Assembly (NCBI RefSeq): GCF_001439735.1
Contig: NZ_JYLN01000004.1
Span: 496,001-560,000, forward strand
Direction: 5' to 3'
Origin: Pseudomonas paralactis
Lineage (GTDB): Bacteria > Pseudomonadota > Gammaproteobacteria > Pseudomonadales > Pseudomonadaceae
DNA length: 64,000 nt
Position 1 is the first letter of the stretch. Each line of letters begins with the position of its first letter. Positions 50,081 to 59,900 of this stretch are shown here, in pieces. Below the pieces are notes generated by a model. The model had not been told where the DNA came from. It did not search any database and was given only the letters and a program-made list of their open reading frames with translations. The position numbers were made by a program, and so were the translations under genes.

Positions 50081-50920
50081 TCATGTGCTCCAGATTCTTG
50101 GTGCGACTGCTTCACGCCCAAACAGTGCCGGGCGTAAAAGCCGCCATAAATCAATCAACCATCCCCGCGCCAGCAGCGCTTCACTGGCCAGGCACCGCGC
50201 CACCAGCAAACCGGGCAGTTGGGTCAGGTCACCGCGCACCGCGCGGGGCAGTGAGCGGCATTGTTCAAGCAGTTCAGCGTCGATCTCGCCGGTCACCAGC
50301 AACGTGGCAAACACCGGCTGCCCGTCCAATCCGATAGGCGAATCCAGCAGCCCATCGGCGCCCACAATGCGCTGGCGTTCGTGCCAGAGCAACTGGCCGT
50401 CGCGGCGAATATCCAGGTGCGATTGAAAGTGGCCGAGGTCGAACCGCTCGCCACTGGCCGGGCGCCCGAGTGCGACCACATCCCAGTACAACAACCGCGC
50501 ATCGCCTTGCAGCTCAACACGCGTGGTCAGTTCGGCCTGGGCGGCGCTGAATACGATGGTTTCCTGGGGCAGCCATTCCAGCGTCGCACCGGCCTCGACG
50601 GTCAACTCGACGTGCTGAAACGCCGGGCCGCCGGCGCGGTACCACTTGGCTGCGCCGGGGCTGGTCAGCTGCGCCCAGGCACCGGTGCCGACGTGGGCGC
50701 TGATGTCCAGGCGATCACCACCGGCAATGCCGCCGGGTGGGTGCACGATGATGTGCTGGCACACCTCGGGGCCTTCGGCGTACAGGTGCTTTTGCACCCG
50801 CAGCGGGCCAAGGTGGCGGCGCAGCACCGGGCGCGTGGTGTCATTGACACGCGCATAGCCGAGTTCCAGCTCGGCGTGCCAGCTGGGCGTGAACAGGGCA
50901 GGGGTAACGGGCAGGTTCAT
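50081..50920 (-). CDS. ureD: Urease accessory protein UreD
   Basis: A 279-residue protein with the UreD/UreH motifs [22 protein letters not shown] near residue 40, [14 protein letters not shown], and [11 protein letters not shown]. UreD binds apo-urease and, with UreF and UreG, forms the nickel-insertion complex. It is the first ure gene after urtE; ureEFG lie about 30 kb away in the window. Confidence 0.97.
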   Translation of the reverse strand: MNLPVTPALFTPSWHAELELGYARVNDTTRPVLRRHLGPLRVQKHLYAEGPEVCQHIIVHPPGGIAGGDRLDISAHVGTGAWAQLTSPGAAKWYRAGGPAFQHVELTVEAGATLEWLPQETIVFSAAQAELTTRVELQGDARLLYWDVVALGRPASGERFDLGHFQSHLDIRRDGQLLWHERQRIVGADGLLDSPIGLDGQPVFATLLVTGEIDAELLEQCRSLPRAVRGDLTQLPGLLVARCLASEALLARGWLIDLWRLLRPALFGREAVAPRIWST

Positions 50921-50950
50921 GGCGTGTGCTTATCGTTAGGAGGCTACAGA

Positions 50951-51649
50951 TTAGATGGTTACCAGCCCACGCACACCCTCGCGTTCCATATTTTCACCAC
51001 GGCCCTGCTGCACGATTTCACCGCGGGACATCACCAGATACTGGTCGGCCAGTTCGGCGGCGAAGTCGTAGAACTGCTCCACCAGCAGGATCGCCATGTC
51101 GCCGCGTTCGGCAAGCTTTTTGATCACCGCACCGATTTCCTTGATCACCGACGGCTGAATACCTTCGGTAGGCTCGTCGAGGATCAGCATTCGTGGGCGG
51201 CTGGCCAGGGCGCGGCCAATCGCCAATTGTTGTTGTTGGCCCCCGGACAAATCGCCGCCGCGGCGATGCTTCATTTGCAGCAACACCGGAAAAAGCTCGT
51301 AGATGAAGGCCGGCACCTCTTTGGCTTCGGAACCGGGGAAACGCGACAGTCCCATCAGCAGGTTTTCTTCTACGGTCAGCCGCCCGAATATCTCCCGGCC
51401 CTGAGGAACATACGCGATCCCGGCATGGACCCGCTGGTGCGGCTTGAAGCCGGTGATGGCCTTGCCTTCCCAGTTGACTGCGCCTTCTTTGGCCGGCAGC
51501 AGGCCCATCAGGCACTTGAGCAGGGTGGTTTTGCCCACGCCGTTACGCCCGAGCAGGCAGGTGACTTCGCCAATCTTCACGTCAAAAGACAGCCCGCGCA
51601 GAATGTGGCTACCGCCGTAATACTGGTGCAGCTTGTCGACTTGCAGCAT
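50951..51649 (-). CDS. urtE: Urea ABC transporter ATPase UrtE
   Basis: A 232-residue ABC ATPase starting MLQVDKLHQYYGGSHILRG. Walker A is GRNGVGKTTLLK, the signature DLSGGQQQQLAIGRAL and Walker B LILDEPTEGIQP; the switch position is Q (LLVEQFYDF), as in LivF/UrtE proteins. With UrtD it powers urea import through UrtBC. The ATG at 51649 was chosen because the ABC domain begins there. It is the last urt gene, 30 bases before ureD. Confidence 0.95.
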   Translation of the reverse strand: MLQVDKLHQYYGGSHILRGLSFDVKIGEVTCLLGRNGVGKTTLLKCLMGLLPAKEGAVNWEGKAITGFKPHQRVHAGIAYVPQGREIFGRLTVEENLLMGLSRFPGSEAKEVPAFIYELFPVLLQMKHRRGGDLSGGQQQQLAIGRALASRPRMLILDEPTEGIQPSVIKEIGAVIKKLAERGDMAILLVEQFYDFAAELADQYLVMSRGEIVQQGRGENMEREGVRGLVTI

Positions 51650-51688
51650 GTTCGATTCTCCTCTATTCCCCTGTGGGAATCGGATCAA

Positions 51689-51769
51689 CTGTGGGAGCTG
51701 GCTTGCCTGCGATGCAGGCGACCCGGTGTATCAGGTACACCGCTATCGCAGGCAAGCCAGCTCCCACAT
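51689..51769. repeat. REP pair between urtD and urtE, family 2
   Basis: Inverted GCAAGCCAGCTCCCAC units with internal CGGTGTA/TACACCG arms, within the urt operon. Confidence 0.9.
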
Positions 51770-51788
51770 AAAGCCGTTCGTGTCAGCG

Positions 51789-52610
51789 TTAGCGACCGAG
51801 GTAAACCTCGATCACTCGCTCATTTTCCTGCACCTGTTCCAGCGACCCTTCGGCCAATACGCTGCCCTGGTGCAACACGGTGACGTGATCAGCGATAGAG
51901 CCGACAAAGCCCATGTCGTGCTCCACCACCATCAACGAATGCTTGCCGGCCAGGCGCTTGAACAGTTCGGCGGTGAACTCGGTTTCGGCGTCGGTCATGC
52001 CCGCTACCGGCTCGTCGAGCAGCAACAGTTGCGGGTCTTGCATCAGCAACATGCCGATTTCCAGAAACTGCTTCTGGCCGTGGGAAAGCAAACCGGCGGG
52101 CCGATGCACCGAGGCGGTCAGGCGGATGGTGTCGAGCACTTCATCGATACGGTCTTTTTGCTCGCCACTCAGGCGCGCCCGCAGGCTGGCCCACACCGAC
52201 TTGTCGGTCTTCTGCGCCAGCTCAAGGTTTTCGAACACACTCAGGGCTTCGAACACCGTGGGCTTCTGAAACTTGCGGCCGATACCGGCCTGGGCGATCT
52301 GTACTTCGCTCATGCTGGTCAGGTCCAGAGTTTCGCCAAACCAGGCCCTGCCGTGGCTGGGCCGGGTCTTGCCGGTAATTACGTCCATCAGCGTGGTCTT
52401 GCCCGCGCCGTTGGGGCCGATGATGCAGCGCAATTCGCCGACGCCGATGTACAGGTTCAGGTCATTCAACGCCTTGAAACCGTCGAAGCTGACGCTGATG
52501 TCTTCAAGCGTCAGGATGGTGCCGTGGCGAGTGTTGAGCCCCTTGCCGGCGGCCTGGCCGATACCGATCGCATCGCGGCCGCTGCCCGCATCGAAAATAG
52601 GTTCAAGCAT
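51789..52610 (-). CDS. urtD: Urea ABC transporter ATPase UrtD
   Basis: A 273-residue ABC ATPase. Walker A is GPNGAGKTTLMDV, the signature LSHGQKQFLEIGMLL, Walker B LLLLDEPVAGMTD and the switch His is in VVEHDMGFVG. I chose the ATG at 52610 (MLEPIFDAG) because GAGGA lies six bases upstream. An ATG at 52622 overlapping the urtC stop is an alternative adding four residues. Confidence 0.95.
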   Translation of the reverse strand: MLEPIFDAGSGRDAIGIGQAAGKGLNTRHGTILTLEDISVSFDGFKALNDLNLYIGVGELRCIIGPNGAGKTTLMDVITGKTRPSHGRAWFGETLDLTSMSEVQIAQAGIGRKFQKPTVFEALSVFENLELAQKTDKSVWASLRARLSGEQKDRIDEVLDTIRLTASVHRPAGLLSHGQKQFLEIGMLLMQDPQLLLLDEPVAGMTDAETEFTAELFKRLAGKHSLMVVEHDMGFVGSIADHVTVLHQGSVLAEGSLEQVQENERVIEVYLGR

Positions 52611-52618
52611 GACGTTCC

Positions 52619-53686
52619 TCATTTCTTCAGCAGGCCGATAACGCCCTTGGGCAGGTACAGGGTGACGATGATGAACAGCGCCCCGAGGAAGAACAGCCAG
52701 TACTCGGGGAACGCCACGGTGAACCAGCTCTTCATGCCGTTGACCACCCCGGCGCCGAGCAATGGCCCGATCAGCGTGCCTCGCCCGCCCAGGGCGACCC
52801 ATACGGCGGCCTCGATGGAGTTGGTTGGCGACATCTCGCTGGGGTTGATGATGCCAACCTGCGGCACATACAGCGCCCCCGCCAAGCCACACAGCACCGC
52901 GCTCAACACCCACACAAACAACTTGAAGCCGCGCGGGTCGTAACCGCAGAACATCAGGCGGTTCTCGGCATCGCGCAAAGCGGTCAGCACCCGGCCGAAC
53001 TTGCTCTGCGCCAAGCGCCAGCCGATATACAGGCTGGCCACCAGCAGCAGCACCGTGGCCACAAACAACACCGCTCGTGTGCCAGGTTCTGTGATGCCAA
53101 AGCCTAAGATGCTGCGGAAATTGGTAAAGCCGTTATTGCCGCCAAACCCGGTTTCGTTGCGGAAAAACAGCAGCATCCCGGCAAAGGTCAGGGCTTGGGT
53201 CATGATCGAGAAATACACGCCCTTGATCCGCGAGCGGAAGGCGAAGAAGCCGAACACCAGGGCCAACAGCCCTGGCGCCAGCACCACCAGGCACAGCGCC
53301 CACAGAAAGTTGTCGGTGCCGGCCCAGTACCAGGGCAATTCGGTCCAGGACAGAAAGGTCATGAACGCCGGTAACCCATCACCCGACGCTTGGCGCATCA
53401 GGTACATGCCCATGGCATAGCCGCCCAGGGCAAAGAACAGGCCGTGGCCCAGGGACAACATGCCCGCGTAACCCCACACCAGGTCCAGTGCCAACGCGAC
53501 GATGGCATAGCAGAGGATCTTGCCCACCAGCGTTAACGTATAGGCCGATACATGCAGTGGGTTGTCCGCAGGCAGCAGAGAACACAATGGCAATGCCAGC
53601 AGCAGAAACAGGATCACCGCGCCCACGGCAATCGTCACCTTGGGGCCGGCTTTTTGCGTGGCCGTAAGCATCAATGGCTGATTCAT
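52619..53686 (-). CDS. urtC: Urea ABC transporter permease UrtC
   Basis: A 355-residue LivM-type permease. Key segments are LDLVWGYAGMLSLGHGLFFALGG-type near residue 65 and the coupling loop VLTALRDAENRLMFCGYDP. About ten hydrophobic segments are visible. It forms the urea channel with UrtB. Its ATG overlaps the urtB stop (TGATG on the minus strand). Confidence 0.96.
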   Translation of the reverse strand: MNQPLMLTATQKAGPKVTIAVGAVILFLLLALPLCSLLPADNPLHVSAYTLTLVGKILCYAIVALALDLVWGYAGMLSLGHGLFFALGGYAMGMYLMRQASGDGLPAFMTFLSWTELPWYWAGTDNFLWALCLVVLAPGLLALVFGFFAFRSRIKGVYFSIMTQALTFAGMLLFFRNETGFGGNNGFTNFRSILGFGITEPGTRAVLFVATVLLLVASLYIGWRLAQSKFGRVLTALRDAENRLMFCGYDPRGFKLFVWVLSAVLCGLAGALYVPQVGIINPSEMSPTNSIEAAVWVALGGRGTLIGPLLGAGVVNGMKSWFTVAFPEYWLFFLGALFIIVTLYLPKGVIGLLKK

Positions 53687-55188
53687 CAGTCGATCACCCG
53701 TCCTTTCAGTGCGAAGAGTCCTTGCGGGCGTTTCTGGATAAACAGAATGATCAGCGCGAGGATCAGGATCTTGCCGAGTACGGCACCGATTTGCGGTTCA
53801 AGAATCTTGTTGGCAATACCCAGGCCGAAGGCCGCCATCACGCTACCGGCCAACTGGCCAACACCACCTAGCACTACCACCAGGAACGAGTCGATGATGT
53901 AGCTCTGGCCCAGGTCCGGGCCGACGTTGCCGATCTGGCTCAGCGCTACGCCGCCCAGCCCTGCAATGCCGGAGCCCAGACCAAAGGCGAGCATGTCTAC
54001 GCGCCCGGTGGGCACGCCGCAGCAGGCGGCCATGTTGCGGTTCTGGGTGACGGCGCGCACGTTCAGACCCAGGCGCGTCTTGTTCAGCAGCAACCAGGTG
54101 AGCACCACCACGAACAGCGCAAAGGCGATGATGACGATGCGGTTGTACGGCAGCACCAGGTTGGGCAGTACTTGAATGCCGCCGGACAGCCAGGCGGGGT
54201 TGGACACTTCGACGTTCTGCGCGCCGAACACCAGGCGCACCAACTGGATCAGCATCAGGCTGATGCCCCAGGTGGCGAGCAGGGTTTCCAGCGGGCGGCC
54301 ATAGAGGTGACGAATCACGGTGCGCTCCAGTGCCATGCCGATGGCTGCGGTGACAAAAAATGCCACCGGCAGTGCAATCAACGGGTAGAACTCGATGGCC
54401 TGGGGCACATAGCGCTGCATCAACAACTGCACCACGTAGGTCGAGTAGGCGCCGAGCATCAGCATCTCGCCGTGGGCCATGTTGATCACGCCGAGCAGGC
54501 CGAAGGTGATAGCCAAACCCAGTGCCGCCAACAGCAGGATCGAGCCCAGCGACATGCCGCTGAACGCCTGCCCGAGTATCTCGCCGACCATCAGTTTGCG
54601 TTTGACCTGGGCCAGGCTGGTTTCGGCGGCGGTGTGCACGGCGGCATCGGTTTCCACTCCCGGCGCCAGCAGCGCTTCAAGGCGCGTGCGCGCCAGCGGG
54701 TCACCGGTGCTGCCGAGCAAGCGCACGGCGGCCAGGCGCACAGCAGGGTCGGTGTCCACCAATTGCAGGTTGGCCAGGGCCAGGCTGAGGGCGTTGTGTA
54801 CATCCTCGTCGGTCTCGGCGGCGACTTGTTGGTCGAGGAATTTCAGCTGCGCAGGCACAGCGCTTTTTTGCAGGGTTCGCGCTGCCGCCAGGCGTACCTT
54901 GGGGTCGGCGGCGAGCAGTTGCTGGCTGGCTTGAACGTTATCGATCAGGCCGCGCAGGCGGTTGTTCAAGCGCAGGGTTTTGGTTTCGCCATTGAGTGTG
55001 AGTTGGCCTTGCTCAAGGGCGTCCACCAGTTCGATACGCGCAGGGTCGGGGTTGGCGGCCCAATCCTGAAGGAGCTTGGCTTGTTGCACCGGGTTGGCTT
55101 TGAGGAAGTCTTCGGCATCGCCTGCATATGCCGCCCAAGGCAGCAACAGCAGCACGGCGAGGATGAAGCGGTGGAGGGCAGTGGGCAT
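53686..55188 (-). CDS. urtB: Urea ABC transporter permease UrtB
   Basis: A 500-residue LivH-type permease. A signal peptide (LHRFILAVLLLLPWAAYA) and a 200-residue helical-repeat region (HEAT-like units such as DPKVRLAAARTLQ and DPAVRLAAVRLLG) precede the permease core, which starts near residue 210 (GLAITFGLLGVINMAHGEML). This extension occurs in many proteobacterial UrtB proteins and would face the periplasm, possibly contacting UrtA. It forms the channel with UrtC. Confidence 0.95.
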   Translation of the reverse strand: MPTALHRFILAVLLLLPWAAYAGDAEDFLKANPVQQAKLLQDWAANPDPARIELVDALEQGQLTLNGETKTLRLNNRLRGLIDNVQASQQLLAADPKVRLAAARTLQKSAVPAQLKFLDQQVAAETDEDVHNALSLALANLQLVDTDPAVRLAAVRLLGSTGDPLARTRLEALLAPGVETDAAVHTAAETSLAQVKRKLMVGEILGQAFSGMSLGSILLLAALGLAITFGLLGVINMAHGEMLMLGAYSTYVVQLLMQRYVPQAIEFYPLIALPVAFFVTAAIGMALERTVIRHLYGRPLETLLATWGISLMLIQLVRLVFGAQNVEVSNPAWLSGGIQVLPNLVLPYNRIVIIAFALFVVVLTWLLLNKTRLGLNVRAVTQNRNMAACCGVPTGRVDMLAFGLGSGIAGLGGVALSQIGNVGPDLGQSYIIDSFLVVVLGGVGQLAGSVMAAFGLGIANKILEPQIGAVLGKILILALIILFIQKRPQGLFALKGRVID

Positions 55189-55233
55189 ACGAAAATGTCC
55201 TGATCATGCGGGGACAGTGTGGGCGCTGGTTGT

Positions 55234-55322
55234 CTGTGGGAGCTGGCTTGCCTGCGATGGCATCGCTGCGGTGTGTCAGGCACACCGAGTTGTTTGCATC
55301 GCAGGCAAGCCAGCTCCCACAG
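55234..55322. repeat. REP pair between urtA and urtB, family 2
   Basis: Inverted GCAAGCCAGCTCCCAC units with internal GGTGTG/CACACC arms. As with braC, it follows a binding-protein gene, so it could stabilise that message. Confidence 0.9.
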
Positions 55323-55355
55323 TGACCATGTCCCACATTTGATCTGTGGGGGGCG

Positions 55356-56621
55356 TTAGTTGCTCTTCACGGCATAGTCCGGTTTTTTGTCATTGCCCGG
55401 AATGTAAGGGCTCCATGGCTGTGCCCGAATCGGCGCTTCGGTCTGCCACACCACCGAGAACTGACCGTCGGCCTGGATCTCGCCGATCATCACCGGCTTG
55501 TGCAGGTGGTGGTTGGTCTTGTCCATGGTCAGGGTAAAGCCCGACGGCGCCGCGAAGGTCTGGCCGCCCAGGGCTTCACGTACTTTGTCGACGTCGGTGG
55601 ACTTGGCTTGCTCTGCCGCCTGGGCCCACATATGGATGCCCACATAGGTGGCTTCCATCGGGTCGTTGGTCACGGCTTTGTCCGCGCCCGGCAGGTTGTG
55701 CTTCTTGGCGTAGGCTTTCCAATCGGCGACGAATTTCTGGTTCACCGGGTTTTCCACCGACTGGAAGTAGTTCCACGCCGCCAGGTTGCCCACCAGCGGT
55801 TTGGTGTCGATGCCGCGCAGTTCTTCTTCTCCCACGGAGAACGCCACCACCGGTACGTCGGTGGCCTTCAAACCCTGGTTGGCCAGCTCTTTGTAGAACG
55901 GCACGTTGGAATCGCCATTGACGGTGGAGACCACCGCGGTCTTGCCGCCGGCGGAGAATTTTTTGATGTTGGCGACGATGGTCTGGTAATCGGCATGGCC
56001 GAACGGGGTGTAAACCTCTTCGATGTCTTTATCCGCCACACCTTTGGACTTCAGGAACGAGCGCAGGATCTTGTTGGTGGTGCGCGGGTACACGTAGTCG
56101 GTGCCGAGCAGGAAGAAGCGCTTGGCGCTGCCGCCTTCTTCGCTCATCAAATATTCCACCGCCGGGATCGCCTGCTGGTTCGGCGCCGCACCGGTATAGA
56201 ACACGTTCGGCGACATCTCTTCGCCTTCGTACTGCACCGGGTAGAACAGCAAGCCGTTGAGTTCTTCGAATACCGGCAATACCGATTTGCGCGACACCGA
56301 AGTCCAGCAGCCGAACACCACGGCGACCTTGTCCTGGGTCAGCAACTGCCGGCCTTTTTCCGCGAACAGCGGCCAATTGGACGCCGGGTCCACCACCACC
56401 GGTTCGAGCATCTTGCCGTTTACGCCGCCCTTGGCGTTGATCTCGTCGATGGTCATCAACGCCATGTCTTTAAGCGAGGTTTCGGAAATCGCCATGGTTC
56501 CGGACAACGAGTGCAGGATGCCGACCTTGATGGTCTCGGCGGCCTGTACGGTCCAGGTCAAACCCATGGCTGCAATGGATGCCGACAAAGTGAAAGCCTT
56601 GATCAAGCTGCGACGCTGCAT
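55356..56621 (-). CDS. urtA: Urea ABC transporter, periplasmic binding protein UrtA
   Basis: A 421-residue precursor with a signal peptide that includes a twin-arginine-like MQRRSLIKAF, cleaved near VQAAE. The mature part starts ETIKVGILHSLSGTMAISET, typical of UrtA/AmiC-like binding proteins. Ligand-site segments include VFGCWTSVSRKSVLPV and FYPVQYEGEE. It captures urea for UrtBCDE. It is the first gene of the urt-ure cluster, with a sigma-54-like promoter about 50 bases upstream, fitting induction under nitrogen limitation. Confidence 0.97.
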   Translation of the reverse strand: MQRRSLIKAFTLSASIAAMGLTWTVQAAETIKVGILHSLSGTMAISETSLKDMALMTIDEINAKGGVNGKMLEPVVVDPASNWPLFAEKGRQLLTQDKVAVVFGCWTSVSRKSVLPVFEELNGLLFYPVQYEGEEMSPNVFYTGAAPNQQAIPAVEYLMSEEGGSAKRFFLLGTDYVYPRTTNKILRSFLKSKGVADKDIEEVYTPFGHADYQTIVANIKKFSAGGKTAVVSTVNGDSNVPFYKELANQGLKATDVPVVAFSVGEEELRGIDTKPLVGNLAAWNYFQSVENPVNQKFVADWKAYAKKHNLPGADKAVTNDPMEATYVGIHMWAQAAEQAKSTDVDKVREALGGQTFAAPSGFTLTMDKTNHHLHKPVMIGEIQADGQFSVVWQTEAPIRAQPWSPYIPGNDKKPDYAVKSN

Positions 56622-56671
56622 GGTGCGATCTCCGTAACCGATAGTTTTTATGGGGCAGATACAGAGGGCAT

Positions 56672-56688
56672 TGCAAAGGCTGTGCCTG
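56672..56688 (-). promoter_or_regulatory. Sigma-54-like promoter of urtA
   Basis: Read on the minus strand, CAGGCACAGCCTTTGCA matches the -24/-12 pattern with GG, ten bases, then GC. It differs from TGGCACG-N4-TTGCW at two defined positions. Transcription would start near 56661, giving a leader of about 40 bases. Confidence 0.65.
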
Positions 56689-56742
56689 CGACGCTGGCCG
56701 CGCGGTTGCAGCGATGTTGGCGGTGGGAGGGACGCGTGCCGC

Positions 56743-56757
56743 GCACCAGCTTGGCGC
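56743..56757 (-). promoter_or_regulatory. NtrC-like enhancer site upstream of urtA
   Basis: GCACCA-GCT-TGGCGC agrees with the NtrC consensus GCACCA-N3-TGGTGC at 11 of 12 positions. It lies about 55-70 bases upstream of the sigma-54-like promoter, a usual enhancer distance. A single site is visible; NtrC often uses two. Confidence 0.6.
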
Positions 56758-56912
56758 CGTAAACGGCGTTGCGTGCGCAGCGGGCCTCAAAACAGTGCGT
56801 TGCCCTGCGAAAGCTGATCATTATCTAACGCCACCGCCTCACGTCGACTGCCGACCATGTGGGCTGCGGTGGCCAATCCTGGCGCCGTGCAACCCAACAG
56901 GGAAACGAAGAC

Positions 56913-59900
56913 ATGGAGCGAATCAGACGAGGCTGGTTTGGGGCAGACCCCAAGCCCGACGTGGAGTTACCCCCGGTAGGGCCGGGTTTTGTCAGCATGG
57001 ATGATGCGGCTCGCTATGCCCATGAACAGATCGGCAGCCAGAGTGACGTGGAATACGGTGGGGTGATCTTGCAGAGTTTGGCCGACGAACTCTTTTACGC
57101 GACAGATCCGATCGAGGGCGGCGAAAACTATTTCGACATGACCACCGTATTGAACCTCGACAGCAACAAGCAGTATGTCCATCCCGAAGGTTATCGCTGT
57201 GTGGCGGAGTACCATTCGCATCCGGATTTATTCGACCAGTACAAGGCCAATCATCCCGATTTTTCAGACCGCCGCATCAATGCCTTGAACAGCTTTTATT
57301 CAGAGGAAGACCTGGTTGCCAACATCCTTGAGCCAGCGTTCTTCACGGCCTTTTATTTGTCGGGGCCGCAAGGCTCGTTGTTTAAACATGTCTGTACCCG
57401 CTCGGATACCGAGCGACGTTTCGGCGTGTGGCTGGAAACCAAGCAGCCGTTCGGCAGACCCGATGGCTATGACGGCGTAGTGGAAAACTTCTTCAAGAAG
57501 GTCGCCAGTGTCAGCAAACTTTCGATTGTGGTGTCCAATGCTGTGTGGGGCGGCAGCACCGGCGAGGTCCCCGATAGCTGGAAACCTTACTCGCCTTTTG
57601 TGCCGAAAAAACGCGAACTGCCTCCCTGCGGTCCAGTGCAGGCCAGTCTCACCGCCGCCATCGGCCATGCTCAGGCGCGCCTGGCCGATAAACCGGCGGC
57701 TATCCAGCAGGCGTATGTGCTCAAACATGATGATAAGCACCTCTATGCGGTGACCGAACCGTCGGGCTCAGTCGGCGCGCAGCAGTCTGTCCAAGAGTTG
57801 TTCCCCACCGATACCGATGGCAAGCACCAACTGCCTGCGAAGTTTCATCTGAACGCGGTTTACCTGGGCAGCGGTGGCAATGCGGCACCGGTCACCACCA
57901 GGCAACCGTGGTTGTACCGTAATTTTTTCTGGGCGCCAGAACTGGCCCGACATTTGTACCAGGGGCGCTTGGTGCCTGAATTGCTCAAGCAAGGCGCATA
58001 TTCGATATTCCTGGGCACCCAAGACGGCGCATTGCTGCGCTATACCTGCTCGTTCTCTGAGGCCGAAGCGCAGCTTTATCGGGTGACGCCCGATGGCGCG
58101 ATCGTGGATAACAACATTGACTCCGCCCTGGTCGCCGGCAGCCTCAAACCCAGTGAGTTCGTGCTGCGCCTGGCAGCCGCGGGCCAGTTGACCGTGCTCA
58201 AGACCAGCAAGGCCGGTAAAGGCAGCAAGCTGTGGAGCCGGACCGGATCGGTCGGTGCCGACTGGCGCCCCTTTGCCGATATTGCGCTGCCGACTTACAG
58301 CCCGCCTTTTATCAGCGCCGATGATGCGGCTCGCTGGGCGCATATGATGATCGGCCAACGACGGGATATCGAGTACGGAGGGGTGATCCTCAAGCGCCGG
58401 AACCGCTACTACGCCACTCACCCCATCCCGGACCGTCGCGACACGTTCGATCACAAGCTGCTTTTGGCCAGGGACAGCGAGGGCCGTTTCATTGCCCCTG
58501 ATGACCACAGTGCCGAGGCGTTCTATCACTCACATCCTGTTGATACTGCGCAAATCCAGGCCCACTTTCCCGATTTCACGCCGGACCAGGTGACGCTGTT
58601 CAATAACTTTTATTCAGAGGCCGATCAACTCTTCAGTTTCGAGAACAGAGCATTTGCCAAGAACCATTATTTTTCCGGCCCTGACGACGTGCTGCTCAAG
58701 TACGTCAGCAGCGGGTCGGCTCAAGAGCGCAACCTGGAGCAGCAACTGCGAGGCGGGCCGGGTGAAACCAGCAGTGATTTCGAGTTTCCCGTACGCCGGC
58801 TGGCCAATGCGGGCGAGTTGTGGGTGCTGATTGCCAATCGGGTTTGGGGCGGTGTTCGCGGGCGTGTCACCCAGGGGTGGCGGCTTGGCACGCCAGTGAC
58901 AAACACAGGCGACGTCCAGCAACAGCCCTTCTGCAGCGAAGTGCTGCCGCGCCCTGAATTGGCGGTCAAACGTGCACTGGAACTTTCCGGTGCTGCGAGC
59001 AAGCCCGGCGCGTTCGGGTTTGTGCTCAAACACACCCGCGACGATGCCTACGTGGCCACGTTCGCAACTTCCAGGCGTTATCCGCTGTTCTCACCCGAAG
59101 AGGTCTTTCCAAAGCGCGACGGCAGATTGCAGTTGCCGTCGAACTACCGGCTGGAGGCGATTTACTTCACCAGTTGGTACGAGACCCATGAAGTGGCTGC
59201 CCGGGAAACGTGGCTGGCCAATACGTTTTTCACGCCGGCACAGGTAGTGGCTGCTACCCGCCAGGCGCAGGCAACTCGCACCATCCAGGATCCGGCCCGT
59301 GGCTTGTCTTTGTACATGCTCGCCACCGACTCGGCGTTGCTTGCCTTCCGGATCCCCGAGGCTACACGCACCAGTGAGCTGGTCCGGGAGTCGGCTACGG
59401 GCGGGCTGCATGACAATGGCGCGCAGGCTGCGCTGCTGGCCGGTACGCTGACGCCCCGTGATTACGCGCGCAGGATCATTGCAGCGACCGACCTTCGGGT
59501 GGTTCAGGGCGGCGGCCTGTGGCGTACAGAGGGGTCGGTGGATGCCGGCGCCGACCTGTTGGCATCGCGTTATCAAGTGACGTTGAGCCGCTCGTTTCTC
59601 TCCGCACGGGATGCAGTCACGTATGCCCACGAACAGATCGGCAATCGGCGTGATCGCGCCTACGGCGGTTATGTACTCAAGGGCACCGACGGTCGTTTTG
59701 TCGTCACCGAGCCGATGGAGAGCCTGGCCGAGCCTTTTGCTTTCACGCTGTTTTTCCCGGTCGGTAATCTGGGGCCGTTAATCCCGCCGGAGCCCTACGT
59801 GTTGCAAGGGCGCTATGGTTCCCATGCAGAGCTGTCGATGGTCGACCCGGCGCCGGTATTGCGCCGTGGCTGGACGCGGAACGAGGCGCTGGTCCACCAG

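Noticed and set aside
50261..51883. A 540-codon plus-strand frame opposite ureD and urtE
   Set aside because: It is antisense to two conserved genes and reads through REP sequence.
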